A stretch of DNA of 64,000 nt. Source: Kaistia sp. 32K. GTDB taxonomy: Bacteria; Pseudomonadota; Alphaproteobacteria; Rhizobiales; Kaistiaceae. How positions within the stretch are numbered: the first letter of the stretch is position 1; the number at the start of each line of letters is the position of its first letter. Position numbers and translations under genes: made by a program. Below the pieces are notes generated by a model that had not been told where the DNA came from, did no database searches, and saw nothing but the letters and a program-made list of their open reading frames with translations. The stretch spans positions 2,108,001-2,172,000 of the forward strand of contig NZ_AP024269.1 in NCBI RefSeq assembly GCF_016629525.1, in the 5' to 3' direction. Shown one piece after another: positions 26,480 to 35,627 of this stretch.

Positions 26480-27316
26480 ATGGAAACCATCTTCCCTCCC
26501 TTCGATCCGGATGACGAGGGGGGGCATCGGCCACGCCTTCGTCAGGTTCGGCAGATTCCGATCCGGATGATCCTGCCCAATCTCGTCACGCTGCTGGCGC
26601 TCTGCGCCGGCCTGACGGCGATCCGCATGGCGATCGAGGCCCGCTACGGCGAGGCGATCGCCATGATCGTCGTCGCGGCCGTCCTCGACGGCATCGACGG
26701 GCGGGTGGCGCGCCTGCTGCGCTCGACATCGCGCTTCGGCGCGGAGCTCGATTCGCTGACCGATTTCGTCAATTTCGGCGTCGCGCCGGCGATCCTGCTC
26801 TATGTCTGGGCGCTGGACGAGGTTCGCTCGCTCGGCTGGATCGCCGCCCTGGTCTTCGCCATCTGCGCCGCGCTGCGCCTCGCGCGCTTCAACGTCGCGA
26901 TCGACAATCCGCACAAGCCGGACTGGCAGGCGAACTTCTTCGTCGGCGTGCCGGCGCCGGCTGGCGCTCTGATCGTGCTGTTGCCGGTCTATCTCGAATA
27001 TCTCGACCTCCCGCATGGCCGCTTCACGGCGCCCGTCGTCCTCGTCTACACGCTCGCTGTCGGGCTCCTGATGGTCAGCCGCCTGCCGACCTGGTCGGGC
27101 AAGAAGTTCGGCGCCCGCGTCTCGCGCGAGATCGTGCTGCCGCTCTTCGTCGTGGTGGTGGTGCTCGCCGCCTCGCTGCTCAGTTACCCCTGGCACGTGC
27201 TCGCCGCCGGCGCGCTCGTCTATCTGGCCGCGCTGCCGATCGGCTGGCGCGCCTGGCAGAAGCATGTGCGCGAGGACGCCGCGAAGGCGGTCCCCGCCAG
27301 CGACGGCAACAACTGA
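26480..27316 (+). CDS. pssA: CDP-diacylglycerol-serine O-phosphatidyltransferase
   Basis: 278 residues, integral membrane. The CDP-alcohol phosphatidyltransferase motif is complete: DGIDGRVARLLRSTSRFG followed by AELDSLTDFVNFG, giving the D-G-x2-A-R-x8-G-x3-D-x3-D pattern. About seven hydrophobic spans. It makes phosphatidylserine from CDP-diacylglycerol and serine, the substrate for Psd. It starts one base after psd and is followed by a strong hairpin, so psd-pssA form one unit. Confidence 0.95.
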   Translation: METIFPPFDPDDEGGHRPRLRQVRQIPIRMILPNLVTLLALCAGLTAIRMAIEARYGEAIAMIVVAAVLDGIDGRVARLLRSTSRFGAELDSLTDFVNFGVAPAILLYVWALDEVRSLGWIAALVFAICAALRLARFNVAIDNPHKPDWQANFFVGVPAPAGALIVLLPVYLEYLDLPHGRFTAPVVLVYTLAVGLLMVSRLPTWSGKKFGARVSREIVLPLFVVVVVLAASLLSYPWHVLAAGALVYLAALPIGWRAWQKHVREDAAKAVPASDGNN

Positions 27317-27328
27317 CGTTTCAAAAGC

Positions 27329-27363
27329 AATTCACCCGGAAGGCGAGGCCATCCGGGTGAATT
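27329..27363 (+). terminator. Terminator hairpin after pssA
   Basis: Arms AATTCACCCGGA and TCCGGGTGAATT around an 11-base loop; no clear T-run follows. Confidence 0.7.
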
Positions 27364-27406
27364 GTCGTATCGCGGAAATTGTTTGATCCCGGCCGATCGG
27401 CCCGGC

Positions 27407-27607
27407 TCAGCCGTGGCTGGCAACGGCGCGCATGCGCTCGTCATAGGGCACGCGGGCGAACGCGCCGTCGAGCACGTCGGCGGCCGTCGGCGCCATCAGC
27501 TCGAGCACGCGGCGCATCTGCGCGATCTGCAGGTCGAGCGCTGCCATGAAGCGCGGATCGTCGGCCGGGAGGCTGGTTGCCTGGAACGGGGTATGCGCGG
27601 ACTGCAT
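27407..27607 (-). CDS. Small hypothetical protein, 66 aa
   Basis: Very strong ribosome binding site: AGGAGG 5 bases before the ATG. Predicted helical and soluble (DPRFMAALDLQIAQMRRVLEL). No family recognised; it lies alone between pssA and the allantoinase gene, divergent from the latter. Confidence 0.65.
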   Translation of the reverse strand: MQSAHTPFQATSLPADDPRFMAALDLQIAQMRRVLELMAPTAADVLDGAFARVPYDERMRAVASHG

Positions 27608-27788
27608 TCTGGCCTCCTAGGGGACGGGTGGCAGCAGGCGTCGCTACCTATTGTTTTAATTTTGCGCGATGTAGGTTAACGGCGTGTGAATCGGCGGGCC
27701 GGATTAACGCTGTGAATCCAACCATCCAGCCGGAAATTGCCCTCGCCGTCGGCAAGACGCTAACCATTCTGCGAGAAGCGGGAACAGC

Positions 27789-28700
27789 ATGACGACCACC
27801 TATCCGCGCGACCTCATCGGTTACGGCCGCAACACGCCCGACCCGCAATGGCCAGGCGGCGCGAATGTCGCGGTGCAGTTCGTCGTCAACTACGAGGAGG
27901 GCGGCGAAAGCAGCATCCTCGACGGCGACAAGGCGTCGGAATCGCTGCTTTCCGAGATCGTCGGCGCCCAGCCCTGGGTCGGCCAGCGCAACCTCAACAT
28001 GGAATCGATCTACGAATACGGCTCGCGCGCCGGCTTCTGGCGGCTCTGGCGGATGTTCACCAGCCGCCGCGTGCCCGTCACCTGCTATGGCGTCACGCAG
28101 GCCATGGCACGCAATCCCGAAGCCGTCGCGGCGATGCGGGAGGCGGATTGGGAGCTTGCGAGCCACGGCCTGCGCTGGCTCGAATACAAGGACTTTTCCG
28201 AAGAGGAAGAGCGCCGCCACATCCACGAGGCGATCCGCCTGCACACCGAGGTCGCGGGCTCCAGGCCGCTCGGCTTCTACCAGGGCAAGCCGTCCGACCA
28301 CACGCTGAAGATCCTGATGGAGGAGGGCGGTTTCCTCTATACGTCAGACAGTTACGCCGACGACCTGCCATACTGGGTCCAGGGGCCGAACGGGCCGCAC
28401 CTGATCATTCCCTACACGCTCGAAACCAACGATATGCGGTTCGCCACCCCGCAGGGGTTCAACTCGGGCGACCAGTTCTTCACCTATCTGAAGGACGCCT
28501 TCGACGTCCTGTATGAGGAGGGCGAGCGGGGCGCGCCGAAGATGATGAGCGTCGGCCTGCACTGCCGGCTGGTCGGGCGTCCCGGGCGAGCCGCGGCGCT
28601 GGCGCGCTTCGTCGATTATGTGCTCGCCAAGGAGAAGGTCTGGATCCCGCGCCGCATCGACATCGCGTGGCACTGGCACGCGCACCACAGACCTGCGTGA
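27789..28700 (+). CDS. puuE: Allantoinase, PuuE type (polysaccharide deacetylase fold)
   Basis: 303 residues. It starts YPRDLIGYGRNTPDPQWPGG, a signature of PuuE, and contains VNYEEGGE, ELASHGLRW and YTSDSYADDLPYW, matching the metal-independent allantoinases of the carbohydrate esterase 4 fold. It hydrolyses allantoin to allantoate in purine breakdown. No other ureide gene is in the window; 5' and 3' neighbours are unrelated. Confidence 0.92.
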   Translation: MTTTYPRDLIGYGRNTPDPQWPGGANVAVQFVVNYEEGGESSILDGDKASESLLSEIVGAQPWVGQRNLNMESIYEYGSRAGFWRLWRMFTSRRVPVTCYGVTQAMARNPEAVAAMREADWELASHGLRWLEYKDFSEEEERRHIHEAIRLHTEVAGSRPLGFYQGKPSDHTLKILMEEGGFLYTSDSYADDLPYWVQGPNGPHLIIPYTLETNDMRFATPQGFNSGDQFFTYLKDAFDVLYEEGERGAPKMMSVGLHCRLVGRPGRAAALARFVDYVLAKEKVWIPRRIDIAWHWHAHHRPA

Positions 28701-28762
28701 AATGGCGGCGCGCCGCCGCTTTTCCTTGAATCGGCGGTGCGCAGCAGATACTCCCATCAGGC

Positions 28763-31021
28763 ATGGGAAAAGCGTTGATTCCGCCGGATGGCGGCCATGT
28801 CGAAAGCATCAATCTCCGCGAGGCGCTGGAAGAGCGTTATCTCGCCTACGCGCTCTCGACCATCATGGGTCGGGCGCTGCCGGATGCGCGTGACGGACTG
28901 AAGCCCGTCCACCGCCGCATCCTCTACGGCATGCACCTGCTGCGCCTCAGCCCGGACTCGGCGTTCAAGAAGTCGGCCAAGATCGTCGGCGACGTGATGG
29001 GTTCGTTCCATCCACATGGCGACCAGTCGATCTACGACGCGCTCGTGCGGCTCGCGCAGGATTTCTCGTCGCGCTATCCGCTGGTCGACGGCCAGGGCAA
29101 TTTCGGCAACATCGACGGCGACGGCGCTGCGGCCTACCGCTACACCGAAGCGCGCATGACCGAAGTCGCGCAGATGCTGCTCGAAGGCATCGACGAAGAC
29201 GCGATCGATTTTCGCGAGAACTATTCCGGCGACTTGAAGGAGCCGATCGTTCTGCCGTCGAGCCTGCCGAACCTGCTTGCCAACGGCACGTCGGGCATCG
29301 CGGTCGGCATGGCGACGTCGGTTCCGCCGCACAACATCGCCGAGCTCTGCGACGCCGCTCTGGTGCTGATCAAGAACCCCGGCGCGACGACCGAGGATCT
29401 GGTCCAGCACGTCCAGGGTCCGGACCTGCCGACCGGCGGCATCATCGTCGATACGCGGGCCCAGATCACCGAGGCCTACCGGACCGGCAAGGGCGCCTTC
29501 CGCGTCCGCGCCCGCTGGCATGTCGAGGACCAGGGCCGCGGCACCTATCTGATCGTCGTCACCGAGATCCCCTACCAGGTGCAGAAGTCGCGCCTGATCG
29601 AGAAGATCGCCGAGCTGATCCAGACGCGGAAGGTGCCGCTGCTGGCCGATGTCCGCGACGAATCGGCCGAGGACATCCGCGTCGTTCTGGAGCCGCGCGC
29701 GCGCACCGTCGACGCGGCGCTACTGATGGAATCGCTGTTCAAGCTGACCGAGCTCGAGAGCCGCATCTCGCTCAACATGAATGTTCTCTCGAAGGGCATC
29801 GTGCCGAAGGTGATGAATCTCGGCGAGGTTCTGAGCGAATGGCTCGAGCATCGCCGCGAGGTGCTGGTCCGTCGCTCCGGTTTCCGCCTGAACCAGATTA
29901 AGCACCGGCTCGAAGTCCTGGAAGGCTATCTCGTCGCCTATCTCAACCTCGACGAGGTGATCCGGATCATCCGCTACGAGGATGAGCCGAAACAGGAGCT
30001 GATGAAGGCCTTCTCGCTGACCGACCTGCAGGCCGAGTCGATCCTGAACATGCGGCTGCGCTCGCTGCGCAAGCTCGAGGAATTCGAGATCCGCAAGGAG
30101 CATGACGGGCTGTCGGCTGAGATGGCGCAGATCGAGGCGCTGCTCGCCTCCGAGGAGAAGCAGTGGCAGACGGTCGCCTGGCAGGTGAAGGAGGTCCGCA
30201 AGACCTTCGGACCCGAGACGCCGCTCGGCAAGCGCCGCACCGGCTTCGCCGACGCGCCGTCGCATGACGTCGAGGACATCCAGCAGTCGATGATCGAACG
30301 CGAGCCGATCACGGTCGTGGTGTCGGAGAAGGGCTGGATCCGCGCGCTGAAGGGCCATGTCAGCGATTTTGCGACGCTGACCTTCAAGACCGACGATCAG
30401 CTGAAGCTCGCGCTGCATGCCGAGACGACGGACAAGCTGCTGGTGTTCTCGACCGGCGGCAAGTTCTACACGCTCGGCGCCGACAAGCTGCCGGGCGGCC
30501 GCGGCCATGGCGAGCCGATCCGCCTGATGGTCGACATGGACAACGGGCAGGACATCGTCACCGTGTTCGTGCACAAGCCCGGCCGCAAGCTGCTGCTCGC
30601 CTCGACCGACGGGCGCGGCTTCGTTGTGCCCGAGACCGAGGTCATCGCCAACACCCGCAAGGGCAAGCAGGTGCTGAACGTCGACGGCACGGAAGAGGCG
30701 CGGATCTGCGTCGAGGCGGGCGGTGACCATGTCGCCGTCATCGGCCAGAACCGCAAGTTCCTGATCTTCCCGGCCGAGCAGGTGCCGGAGATGACGCGCG
30801 GCAAGGGCGTCCGCCTGCAGCGCTACAAGGATGGCGGCCCGTCCGACGTCCGCACCTTCAACGCCGCCGAGGGCCTGACCTGGATGGATTCGTCGGGGCG
30901 GAGCTATACCCGCACCGCCGAGGAACTGAAGCCCTGGGTCGCCGAACGCGGCCAGGCCGGCCGCCTGCCGCCGGACAAGTTCCCGAAGACGAACAGCTTC
31001 GGTACGCCGCAGCTGAAGTAG
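28763..31021 (+). CDS. parC: DNA topoisomerase IV subunit A
   Basis: 752 residues, the expected length for alphaproteobacterial ParC. The N-terminal breakage-rejoining domain has [17 protein letters not shown] and the catalytic tyrosine at about 127 in YRYTEARM. A coiled-coil segment (about 370-470) precedes the C-terminal beta-pinwheel (about 500-740). It decatenates daughter chromosomes together with ParE, which is not in the window. It ends at a hairpin facing the GST gene. Confidence 0.95.
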   Translation: MGKALIPPDGGHVESINLREALEERYLAYALSTIMGRALPDARDGLKPVHRRILYGMHLLRLSPDSAFKKSAKIVGDVMGSFHPHGDQSIYDALVRLAQDFSSRYPLVDGQGNFGNIDGDGAAAYRYTEARMTEVAQMLLEGIDEDAIDFRENYSGDLKEPIVLPSSLPNLLANGTSGIAVGMATSVPPHNIAELCDAALVLIKNPGATTEDLVQHVQGPDLPTGGIIVDTRAQITEAYRTGKGAFRVRARWHVEDQGRGTYLIVVTEIPYQVQKSRLIEKIAELIQTRKVPLLADVRDESAEDIRVVLEPRARTVDAALLMESLFKLTELESRISLNMNVLSKGIVPKVMNLGEVLSEWLEHRREVLVRRSGFRLNQIKHRLEVLEGYLVAYLNLDEVIRIIRYEDEPKQELMKAFSLTDLQAESILNMRLRSLRKLEEFEIRKEHDGLSAEMAQIEALLASEEKQWQTVAWQVKEVRKTFGPETPLGKRRTGFADAPSHDVEDIQQSMIEREPITVVVSEKGWIRALKGHVSDFATLTFKTDDQLKLALHAETTDKLLVFSTGGKFYTLGADKLPGGRGHGEPIRLMVDMDNGQDIVTVFVHKPGRKLLLASTDGRGFVVPETEVIANTRKGKQVLNVDGTEEARICVEAGGDHVAVIGQNRKFLIFPAEQVPEMTRGKGVRLQRYKDGGPSDVRTFNAAEGLTWMDSSGRSYTRTAEELKPWVAERGQAGRLPPDKFPKTNSFGTPQLK

Positions 31022-31026
31022 GGGCT

Positions 31027-31044
31027 GAGTGGGGACCCCCACTC
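31027..31044. terminator. Hairpin between parC and GST
   Basis: Arms GAGTGGGG and CCCCACTC with a 2-base loop, between convergent genes. Confidence 0.6.
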
Positions 31045-31081
31045 CGCGCCTCTCCCAGCATCAGATCACGCGGAAGCCTCC

Positions 31082-31777
31082 CTAGGCTTCTGCTTCTGCT
31101 GCGTGTTTCAGTAGCCATGCGTCCTGGACGATCAGGAAATCGCGGAGCCGGGCGGCATAGTCTTGCGTGACCGCCTGAGCCACGCTCGACCGCTGCGCGA
31201 GCGCCGCACGCCATGCGCAGACCTTCGGCGTCTGCGCGAAGGTCTGTGTGTCGACGATGCTGTCGAACACATCGAAATAGCGGAAGATCGGCGCGAAGAC
31301 GGCATCGACCAGGCTGAAGGTCGCGCGACTGAAGAGCGGCCCTTCGGCCAGTTCCGCTTCGACGCGGCCGAACTTGGCAAGGAGCGCTTTGCGTTTGGCC
31401 TCGTAGGTCTCGGCATCCTTCGCGGTCTCGAAGCCCCAGAGATCCGACAGAATGGAGGAGCCGAATTCCATCCAGCCCCGATGACGCGCCCGCATGAGCG
31501 GATCGACGGGATGAAGGGCGGCGCCGGGCTGAGTTTCCTCGAGATATTCGCAGATGACCGCGCTCTCGAACAGCACGGCGTCGGTGCCATCCTCCTGCCT
31601 CACGATCAGCAGCGGCACCTTGCCGAGCGGGGAAATGGCGAGGAACCAGTCTGGCTTTGCAGCGAGATCGACATAGTGCCGCTCGAACGGCACACCCTTC
31701 TCCGCAAGCGCGATGGCCGCCCGCTGCACATAGGGGCAGAGATGATGGCTGACGAGGATCAGCTTCGCATCGGACAT
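31082..31777 (-). CDS. Glutathione S-transferase family protein
   Basis: 231 residues from the ATG at 31777 (MSDAKLILVSHHLCPYVQRA), with GGGAGA just before. The N-terminal thioredoxin-like domain has the CPYVQ active-site region, KPDWFLAISPLGKVPLL and FESAVICEYLEE, all GST features. The C-terminal helical domain follows. The cysteine in CPYV suggests an omega- or lambda-like thiol-transferase or dehydroascorbate-type activity. It is 20 bp after the DoxX gene and probably co-transcribed, pointing to electrophile or quinone defence. Confidence 0.9.
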   Translation of the reverse strand: MSDAKLILVSHHLCPYVQRAAIALAEKGVPFERHYVDLAAKPDWFLAISPLGKVPLLIVRQEDGTDAVLFESAVICEYLEETQPGAALHPVDPLMRARHRGWMEFGSSILSDLWGFETAKDAETYEAKRKALLAKFGRVEAELAEGPLFSRATFSLVDAVFAPIFRYFDVFDSIVDTQTFAQTPKVCAWRAALAQRSSVAQAVTQDYAARLRDFLIVQDAWLLKHAAEAEA

Positions 31778-31797
31778 GATGGTGTCTCCCGGATCGG

Positions 31798-32208
31798 TCA
31801 GAGGAGGGGTCTGGAGGGGCGGAGCGCAGGGCGGCCGTCGCCGAGCAGGAATTGCGCGGCGGACAGCACGATCAGGTAAAGCGGATATTCCCATCCGCCG
31901 CCTGGCGCGTTGAACACCCATCCGGCGCCGCCATGCGCCCAGATGATGGCTCCAAGAAGCGCGGGGATCAGCGCAATGGCGACCCAGCGGGCATAGATGC
32001 CGAGGATCAGCATGGTTCCGCCGATCGCTTCGGCGGCGAAGGTCACATAGGCCAGCCAGCCCGGCAGGCCGATGGATTCGAAGTAGCCCGCGGTTCCCGC
32101 AAGGCCGAAGGTGAAGAGTTTGAGCACGACGGAATGGGCGAGATACATCACGCCGAGACTGATGCGCAGCAGCGTCACGGCATAGTCTGTCAGGCGGTCC
32201 TGGGTCAT
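31798..32208 (-). CDS. DoxX-family membrane protein
   Basis: 136 residues from the ATG at 32208 (MTQDRLTDYAVTLLRI), preceded by GGAGG with good spacing. Four hydrophobic spans; LLRISLGVMYLAHSVVLK and FAAEAIGGTMLILGIYAR are characteristic of DoxX proteins. The family is linked to thiol and redox stress and quinone-related functions, though its biochemistry is poorly defined. It is the first gene of a probable DoxX-GST operon divergent from a MarR regulator. Confidence 0.88.
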   Translation of the reverse strand: MTQDRLTDYAVTLLRISLGVMYLAHSVVLKLFTFGLAGTAGYFESIGLPGWLAYVTFAAEAIGGTMLILGIYARWVAIALIPALLGAIIWAHGGAGWVFNAPGGGWEYPLYLIVLSAAQFLLGDGRPALRPSRPLL

Positions 32209-32233
32209 AGCGGAGCCTCCAGCCATCAGGGGT

Positions 32234-32255
32234 AGATGCATCTGCATATATATGC
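32234..32255. promoter_or_regulatory. Back-to-back palindromes in the DoxX/MarR divergent promoter
   Basis: AGATGCATCT (32234-32243) is followed directly by GCATATATATGC (32244-32255); each is a perfect palindrome. A further GCATCT lies just before the MarR ATG at 32287-32292. These are candidate MarR operators overlapping a promoter. Confidence 0.5.
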
Positions 32256-32292
32256 CCTTGCGTCAGCCGTCAATCTGAATGTAACTGCATCT

Positions 32293-32754
32293 ATGTCTGA
32301 TAACCCCATCGATCCGAACCCGCCGTCCGCAGCCGCCACCCGCGCCTGGGTGCGCTTGATGCGCAGCCAGCGCATCGTACTGGCCGCCATCGAGCAGGAC
32401 CTGAAGGCAGCCGGACTACCGCCGCTCGGCTGGTATGATGTGTTGCTGGAGCTGGTCCGCGCCGAGGATGGAAGGCTGCGTCCCTACGAGATCGAGGAGC
32501 GGACGCTGCTGGCGCAGCACAATCTTTCCCGCCTGCTGGATCGCATGGAGAAGGAAGGACTGGTCCGGCGCGAAACCTTTGCCGAGGACGGGCGCGGCCG
32601 ATGGGTCGTCGTGACCGATGCCGGTCGTGCCATGCAGTCGCGCATGTGGACGGTCTATGGCGCGTCCATCCAAAAGCATGTCGGCGAGAAGCTGGACGAG
32701 GGGCGGGCAGACCAACTGGCCGACCTGCTTGCCGCCCTTTCACGCTCTGTTTGA
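32293..32754 (+). CDS. MarR-family transcriptional regulator
   Basis: 153 residues from the ATG at 32293 (MSDNPIDPNPP); a longer frame upstream reads through the palindromes and is rejected. Winged-helix features: LGWYDVLLELVRAEDGRLRPYEIEE (first strand-helix), LAQHNLSRLLDRMEKEGLVRRE (recognition helix) and the wing DGRGRWVVVTDAG. MarR proteins in front of DoxX/GST genes usually sense electrophiles. It likely controls its own gene and the divergent DoxX-GST pair through the palindromes between them. Confidence 0.88.
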   Translation: MSDNPIDPNPPSAAATRAWVRLMRSQRIVLAAIEQDLKAAGLPPLGWYDVLLELVRAEDGRLRPYEIEERTLLAQHNLSRLLDRMEKEGLVRRETFAEDGRGRWVVVTDAGRAMQSRMWTVYGASIQKHVGEKLDEGRADQLADLLAALSRSV

Positions 32755-32827
32755 AGGTGATTTCGCCGCCGGGTGCTCCGTGCGAGACGCCGTCGCCCCA
32801 AGCCAATCCCCTGCATCGAGGTGGTAC

Positions 32828-32915
32828 CCCCACCCCGACCCTCCCCACAGGGGGGAGGGAGAAGGAAAAAAGCCCTCGCCCGCTTGCGGGAGAGGGTTGG
32901 GTGAGGGGCTTGCTT
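32828..32915. repeat. GC-rich intergenic palindromes
   Basis: Two stem-loops, one with CCCTCCCC/GGGGAGGG arms and one with CCTCGCCCGCTTGCGGGAGAGG, of a type common between genes in this order. They lie between the convergent MarR gene and bpt and may terminate both. Confidence 0.55.
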
Positions 32916-32934
32916 CCTAGAGGCGCTACGGCCC

Positions 32935-33681
32935 TCAGGCCGCCGGCTCCCAGCCGCGGGGGCCCAGGTGCTGCTGCGGGCGGAAGCGGGCCTTGTAGGC
33001 CATCTTCTTCGAGCCCTCGACCCAGTAGCCGAGATAGACGTAGGGAAGGCCCATCTTCCGGGCGCGGCGGATGTGGTCGAGGATCATCAGCGTTCCGAGC
33101 GAGCGGTCGGTGTAGCCGGGCTCATAGAACGAATAGACCATCGACAGCCCGTCCGAGAGCAAGTCGGTCAGCGCCGTCGCGATCAGTGGCCCGTCGCCCT
33201 GGCCGGTGATCGCCGTGTCGGGCCCGCGAAAACGGTATTCGACCAGCATGGTGTCGACATGCGTGTCCTCGACCATCATGGCGTAGTCGAGCACGGTCAT
33301 GTCGGCCATGCCGCCTTGCGAATGGCGGGCATCGAGATAGGCGCGGAAGAGCGAATACTGCTCGGAGGTCGGCGCGGCGTCGACGCGCGTGCCGATCAGG
33401 TCGACGTTCTTGTCGAGCACACGCCGGAAGCTCCGCGTCGTCACGAACTGGTCGACGGGGACGCGGACCGAGACGCAGGCCTTGCAGGCCTCGCAGGCCG
33501 GGCGATAGGCGATGTTCTGGCTGCGCCGGAAGCCGCCCTGGGTCAGGATCTCGTTGAGCGCGGATGCCTTCTCGCCGACCAGATGCGTAAAGACCTTCCG
33601 CTCCATCTGCCCCGGCAGATAGGGGCAGGGCGAAGGGGCTGTCAGGAAGAACTGCGGCGTTTCGGTCGAATGTTGGGTCAT
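32935..33681 (-). CDS. bpt: Aspartate/glutamate leucyltransferase (Bpt/Ate type)
   Basis: 248 residues from the ATG at 33681 ([19 protein letters not shown]). N-terminal cysteine cluster CPYLPG ... [18 protein letters not shown] and the C-terminal GNAT-like half ([40 protein letters not shown]) identify the leucyl/arginyl-tRNA-protein transferase family. The bacterial enzyme adds Leu to N-terminal Asp or Glu, marking proteins for ClpAP under the N-end rule. It lies next to the RDD gene as in other members of the order. Confidence 0.92.
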   Translation of the reverse strand: MTQHSTETPQFFLTAPSPCPYLPGQMERKVFTHLVGEKASALNEILTQGGFRRSQNIAYRPACEACKACVSVRVPVDQFVTTRSFRRVLDKNVDLIGTRVDAAPTSEQYSLFRAYLDARHSQGGMADMTVLDYAMMVEDTHVDTMLVEYRFRGPDTAITGQGDGPLIATALTDLLSDGLSMVYSFYEPGYTDRSLGTLMILDHIRRARKMGLPYVYLGYWVEGSKKMAYKARFRPQQHLGPRGWEPAA

Positions 33682-33764
33682 AACGCGACAGGCCCGAACC
33701 AGGGAGGCATCGGCAGACGATAATACGTCATCCGCCGATGCCAAGATTGTTTTTTACACGGAAC

Positions 33765-34265
33765 TCAGCGACGGGTGCGCGCCAGCGGGCCGGCGTTCAG
33801 CACGACCGTGCCGAGCAGCATGTCGTGCAGCAGCCGCTTGCGGTCGGAGAACAGGCCGATCAGCAGGATCAGCGGCGTCAGCACCGAGACGGAGAACCAG
33901 AAGATCAGCGCATGCGCGGCGGCGATGATGGCGCCGATGCGCTCGCCATCGGTGGAGCGGATGGCGACGCCCGCGAGCCGCATGCCCGGCGTCGCCGCCT
34001 TCGGCCCGCCCAGCGTCAGCGCGACGTAGAGCAGCGCCACGATGGCGAACAGCGGCAGCGCGAACAGGAACCAGGCCACGCCGAGCGTGATCACGCCCAT
34101 CGCCAGGATGACGATCGAGACCAGGAGCAGGAAGAAACCGATCAGGATCGCATCGACGATAAACGCGAAGAAGCGCTTCGTGAGCACGCCCTCGAAGAGT
34201 TCGGGTTCCCGGATCGGGTCGAAAACCTGGCCGCCGGCGCGGTAGGCATCGTCATAGTGCGTCAT
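33765..34265 (-). CDS. RDD-family membrane protein
   Basis: 166 residues from the ATG at 34265 (MTHYDDAYRAGGQVFDP). The RDD signature appears as TKRFFAFIVDAILIGF, with hydrophobic spans at about 33-60, 64-85 and 120-145, and GPKAATPGMRLAGV. RDD proteins are poorly understood; some act as transporters. It is upstream of bpt on the same strand. Confidence 0.88.
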   Translation of the reverse strand: MTHYDDAYRAGGQVFDPIREPELFEGVLTKRFFAFIVDAILIGFFLLLVSIVILAMGVITLGVAWFLFALPLFAIVALLYVALTLGGPKAATPGMRLAGVAIRSTDGERIGAIIAAAHALIFWFSVSVLTPLILLIGLFSDRKRLLHDMLLGTVVLNAGPLARTRR

Positions 34266-34352
34266 GGCGTTCCTTGCTTCTGTCTTGCACAAGATCAAAT
34301 GGGAGATTTTGCCGCAGCCTGCAAGAAGTTGCGCCGGAAGCGCCCGGAAAAA

Positions 34353-35585
34353 TCAGGGGGGCGCCATCCGGGTGACCGTGTAGTTGCGCGCCTCCAGCGC
34401 CGCGCTGATCTCGCTGGCATGCTCGGGCCCGTGCGTCTCGATGGTGACGTCGACGCTGGCGCCCTTGGCGGGCACGGTGAGGAGGTTGCGGTGGTGGAAC
34501 ACCTCGAGGATGTTGCCGCCGCAGGCGCCGATCGTCGCCGCGATGTCGGCGAGCACGCCCGGCTGGTCGGGGATGATGATCCGGACGGCGACGATGCGCT
34601 CGGAGCGCGCCAGCTCGCGGACCATGATCGAGGCGGCGAGGCGCGGATCGATGTTGCCGCCGCAGAGCACCAGGCCGACGCGCTGGCCGCGGAAGCGGTC
34701 GGGATCGGCCAGGATGGCGGCGAGGCCCGCCGCACCGGCTCCCTCGGCCATCGTCTTCTGCAGCGTCAGATAGGCATTTACCGCCCGCTCGATCGACGTC
34801 TCGGTCACCAGCACGACGTCGTCGACGAAGTGGCGGGCGATCTCCAGCGTCAGCTTGCCGACGTTCTTGACCGCGATGCCCTCGGCGAGCGAATTGCCGC
34901 CGCAGACGCCTTCCGTCCCGTCGAGGGCTGCGCGCATGGACGGGTAGAGCTCGGTCTCGACGCCGATGATCTGCGTCTGCGGCGCCAGCGTCTTGCTGGC
35001 GATCGCGATGCCGCCGATCAGGCCGCCGCCGCCGACGGGAATCAGCATGCTGTCGAGCGGCGGGCCATCCGCGATCATCTCGAGGGCGATCGTGCCCTGG
35101 CCGCGGATCACATGCGGATCGTCATAGGGATGCACCCAGACGGCGCCGGTCTCGTCGGCGATCGTGCCGGCGATCTGCTGGCAGATGGCGAGCGTCTCGC
35201 CCTCGACGACGACGTTGGCGCCGAAGGCCTTCGTCGCCTCGACCTTCACGAAGGGCGTCGTCTTCGGCATGACGATGGTGGCGGGGATGCCGAGGCGCTG
35301 GGCGTGATAGGCGACGGCCTGCGCATGGTTGCCGGCCGACATCGCGACGACGCCGCGCCGCCGCTCCTCCTCCGAGAGCGACAGGAGCTTCACCAGGGCG
35401 CCGCGTTCCTTGAAGGACGAGGTGACCTGCAGGTTCTCGTATTTGACGTGGATCTCCGCGCCGGTCAGCCGCGACAGCCGGGGCGCCGGCAGGAAGGGCG
35501 TGCGGATCAGGACGCCGTCGATCTGGCGGGCCGCGTCGCGGATGTCCTCCAGAGTGGGAAATGCGGGATGAGGCGATCCAGTCAT
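34353..35585 (-). CDS. ilvA: Threonine ammonia-lyase with C-terminal ACT domain
   Basis: 410 residues. PLP lysine in SSFKERGAL; substrate loop SAGNHAQAVA; phosphate loop PVGGGGLIGG; serine region LCGGNIDP. A C-terminal ACT domain occupies about 330-410 (VRIIIPDQPGVLADI). This length and single ACT domain match the TdcB/short IlvA group. It converts threonine to 2-oxobutanoate. Together with cimA elsewhere in the window the cell has two routes into isoleucine. The next gene on the same strand upstream is a LivH-like permease. Confidence 0.92.
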   Translation of the reverse strand: MTGSPHPAFPTLEDIRDAARQIDGVLIRTPFLPAPRLSRLTGAEIHVKYENLQVTSSFKERGALVKLLSLSEEERRRGVVAMSAGNHAQAVAYHAQRLGIPATIVMPKTTPFVKVEATKAFGANVVVEGETLAICQQIAGTIADETGAVWVHPYDDPHVIRGQGTIALEMIADGPPLDSMLIPVGGGGLIGGIAIASKTLAPQTQIIGVETELYPSMRAALDGTEGVCGGNSLAEGIAVKNVGKLTLEIARHFVDDVVLVTETSIERAVNAYLTLQKTMAEGAGAAGLAAILADPDRFRGQRVGLVLCGGNIDPRLAASIMVRELARSERIVAVRIIIPDQPGVLADIAATIGACGGNILEVFHHRNLLTVPAKGASVDVTIETHGPEHASEISAALEARNYTVTRMAPP

Positions 35586-35627
35586 GACAACTCCGGGGGC
35601 TTGGGCAGCGGCTTTGCGTTGGGGGGC

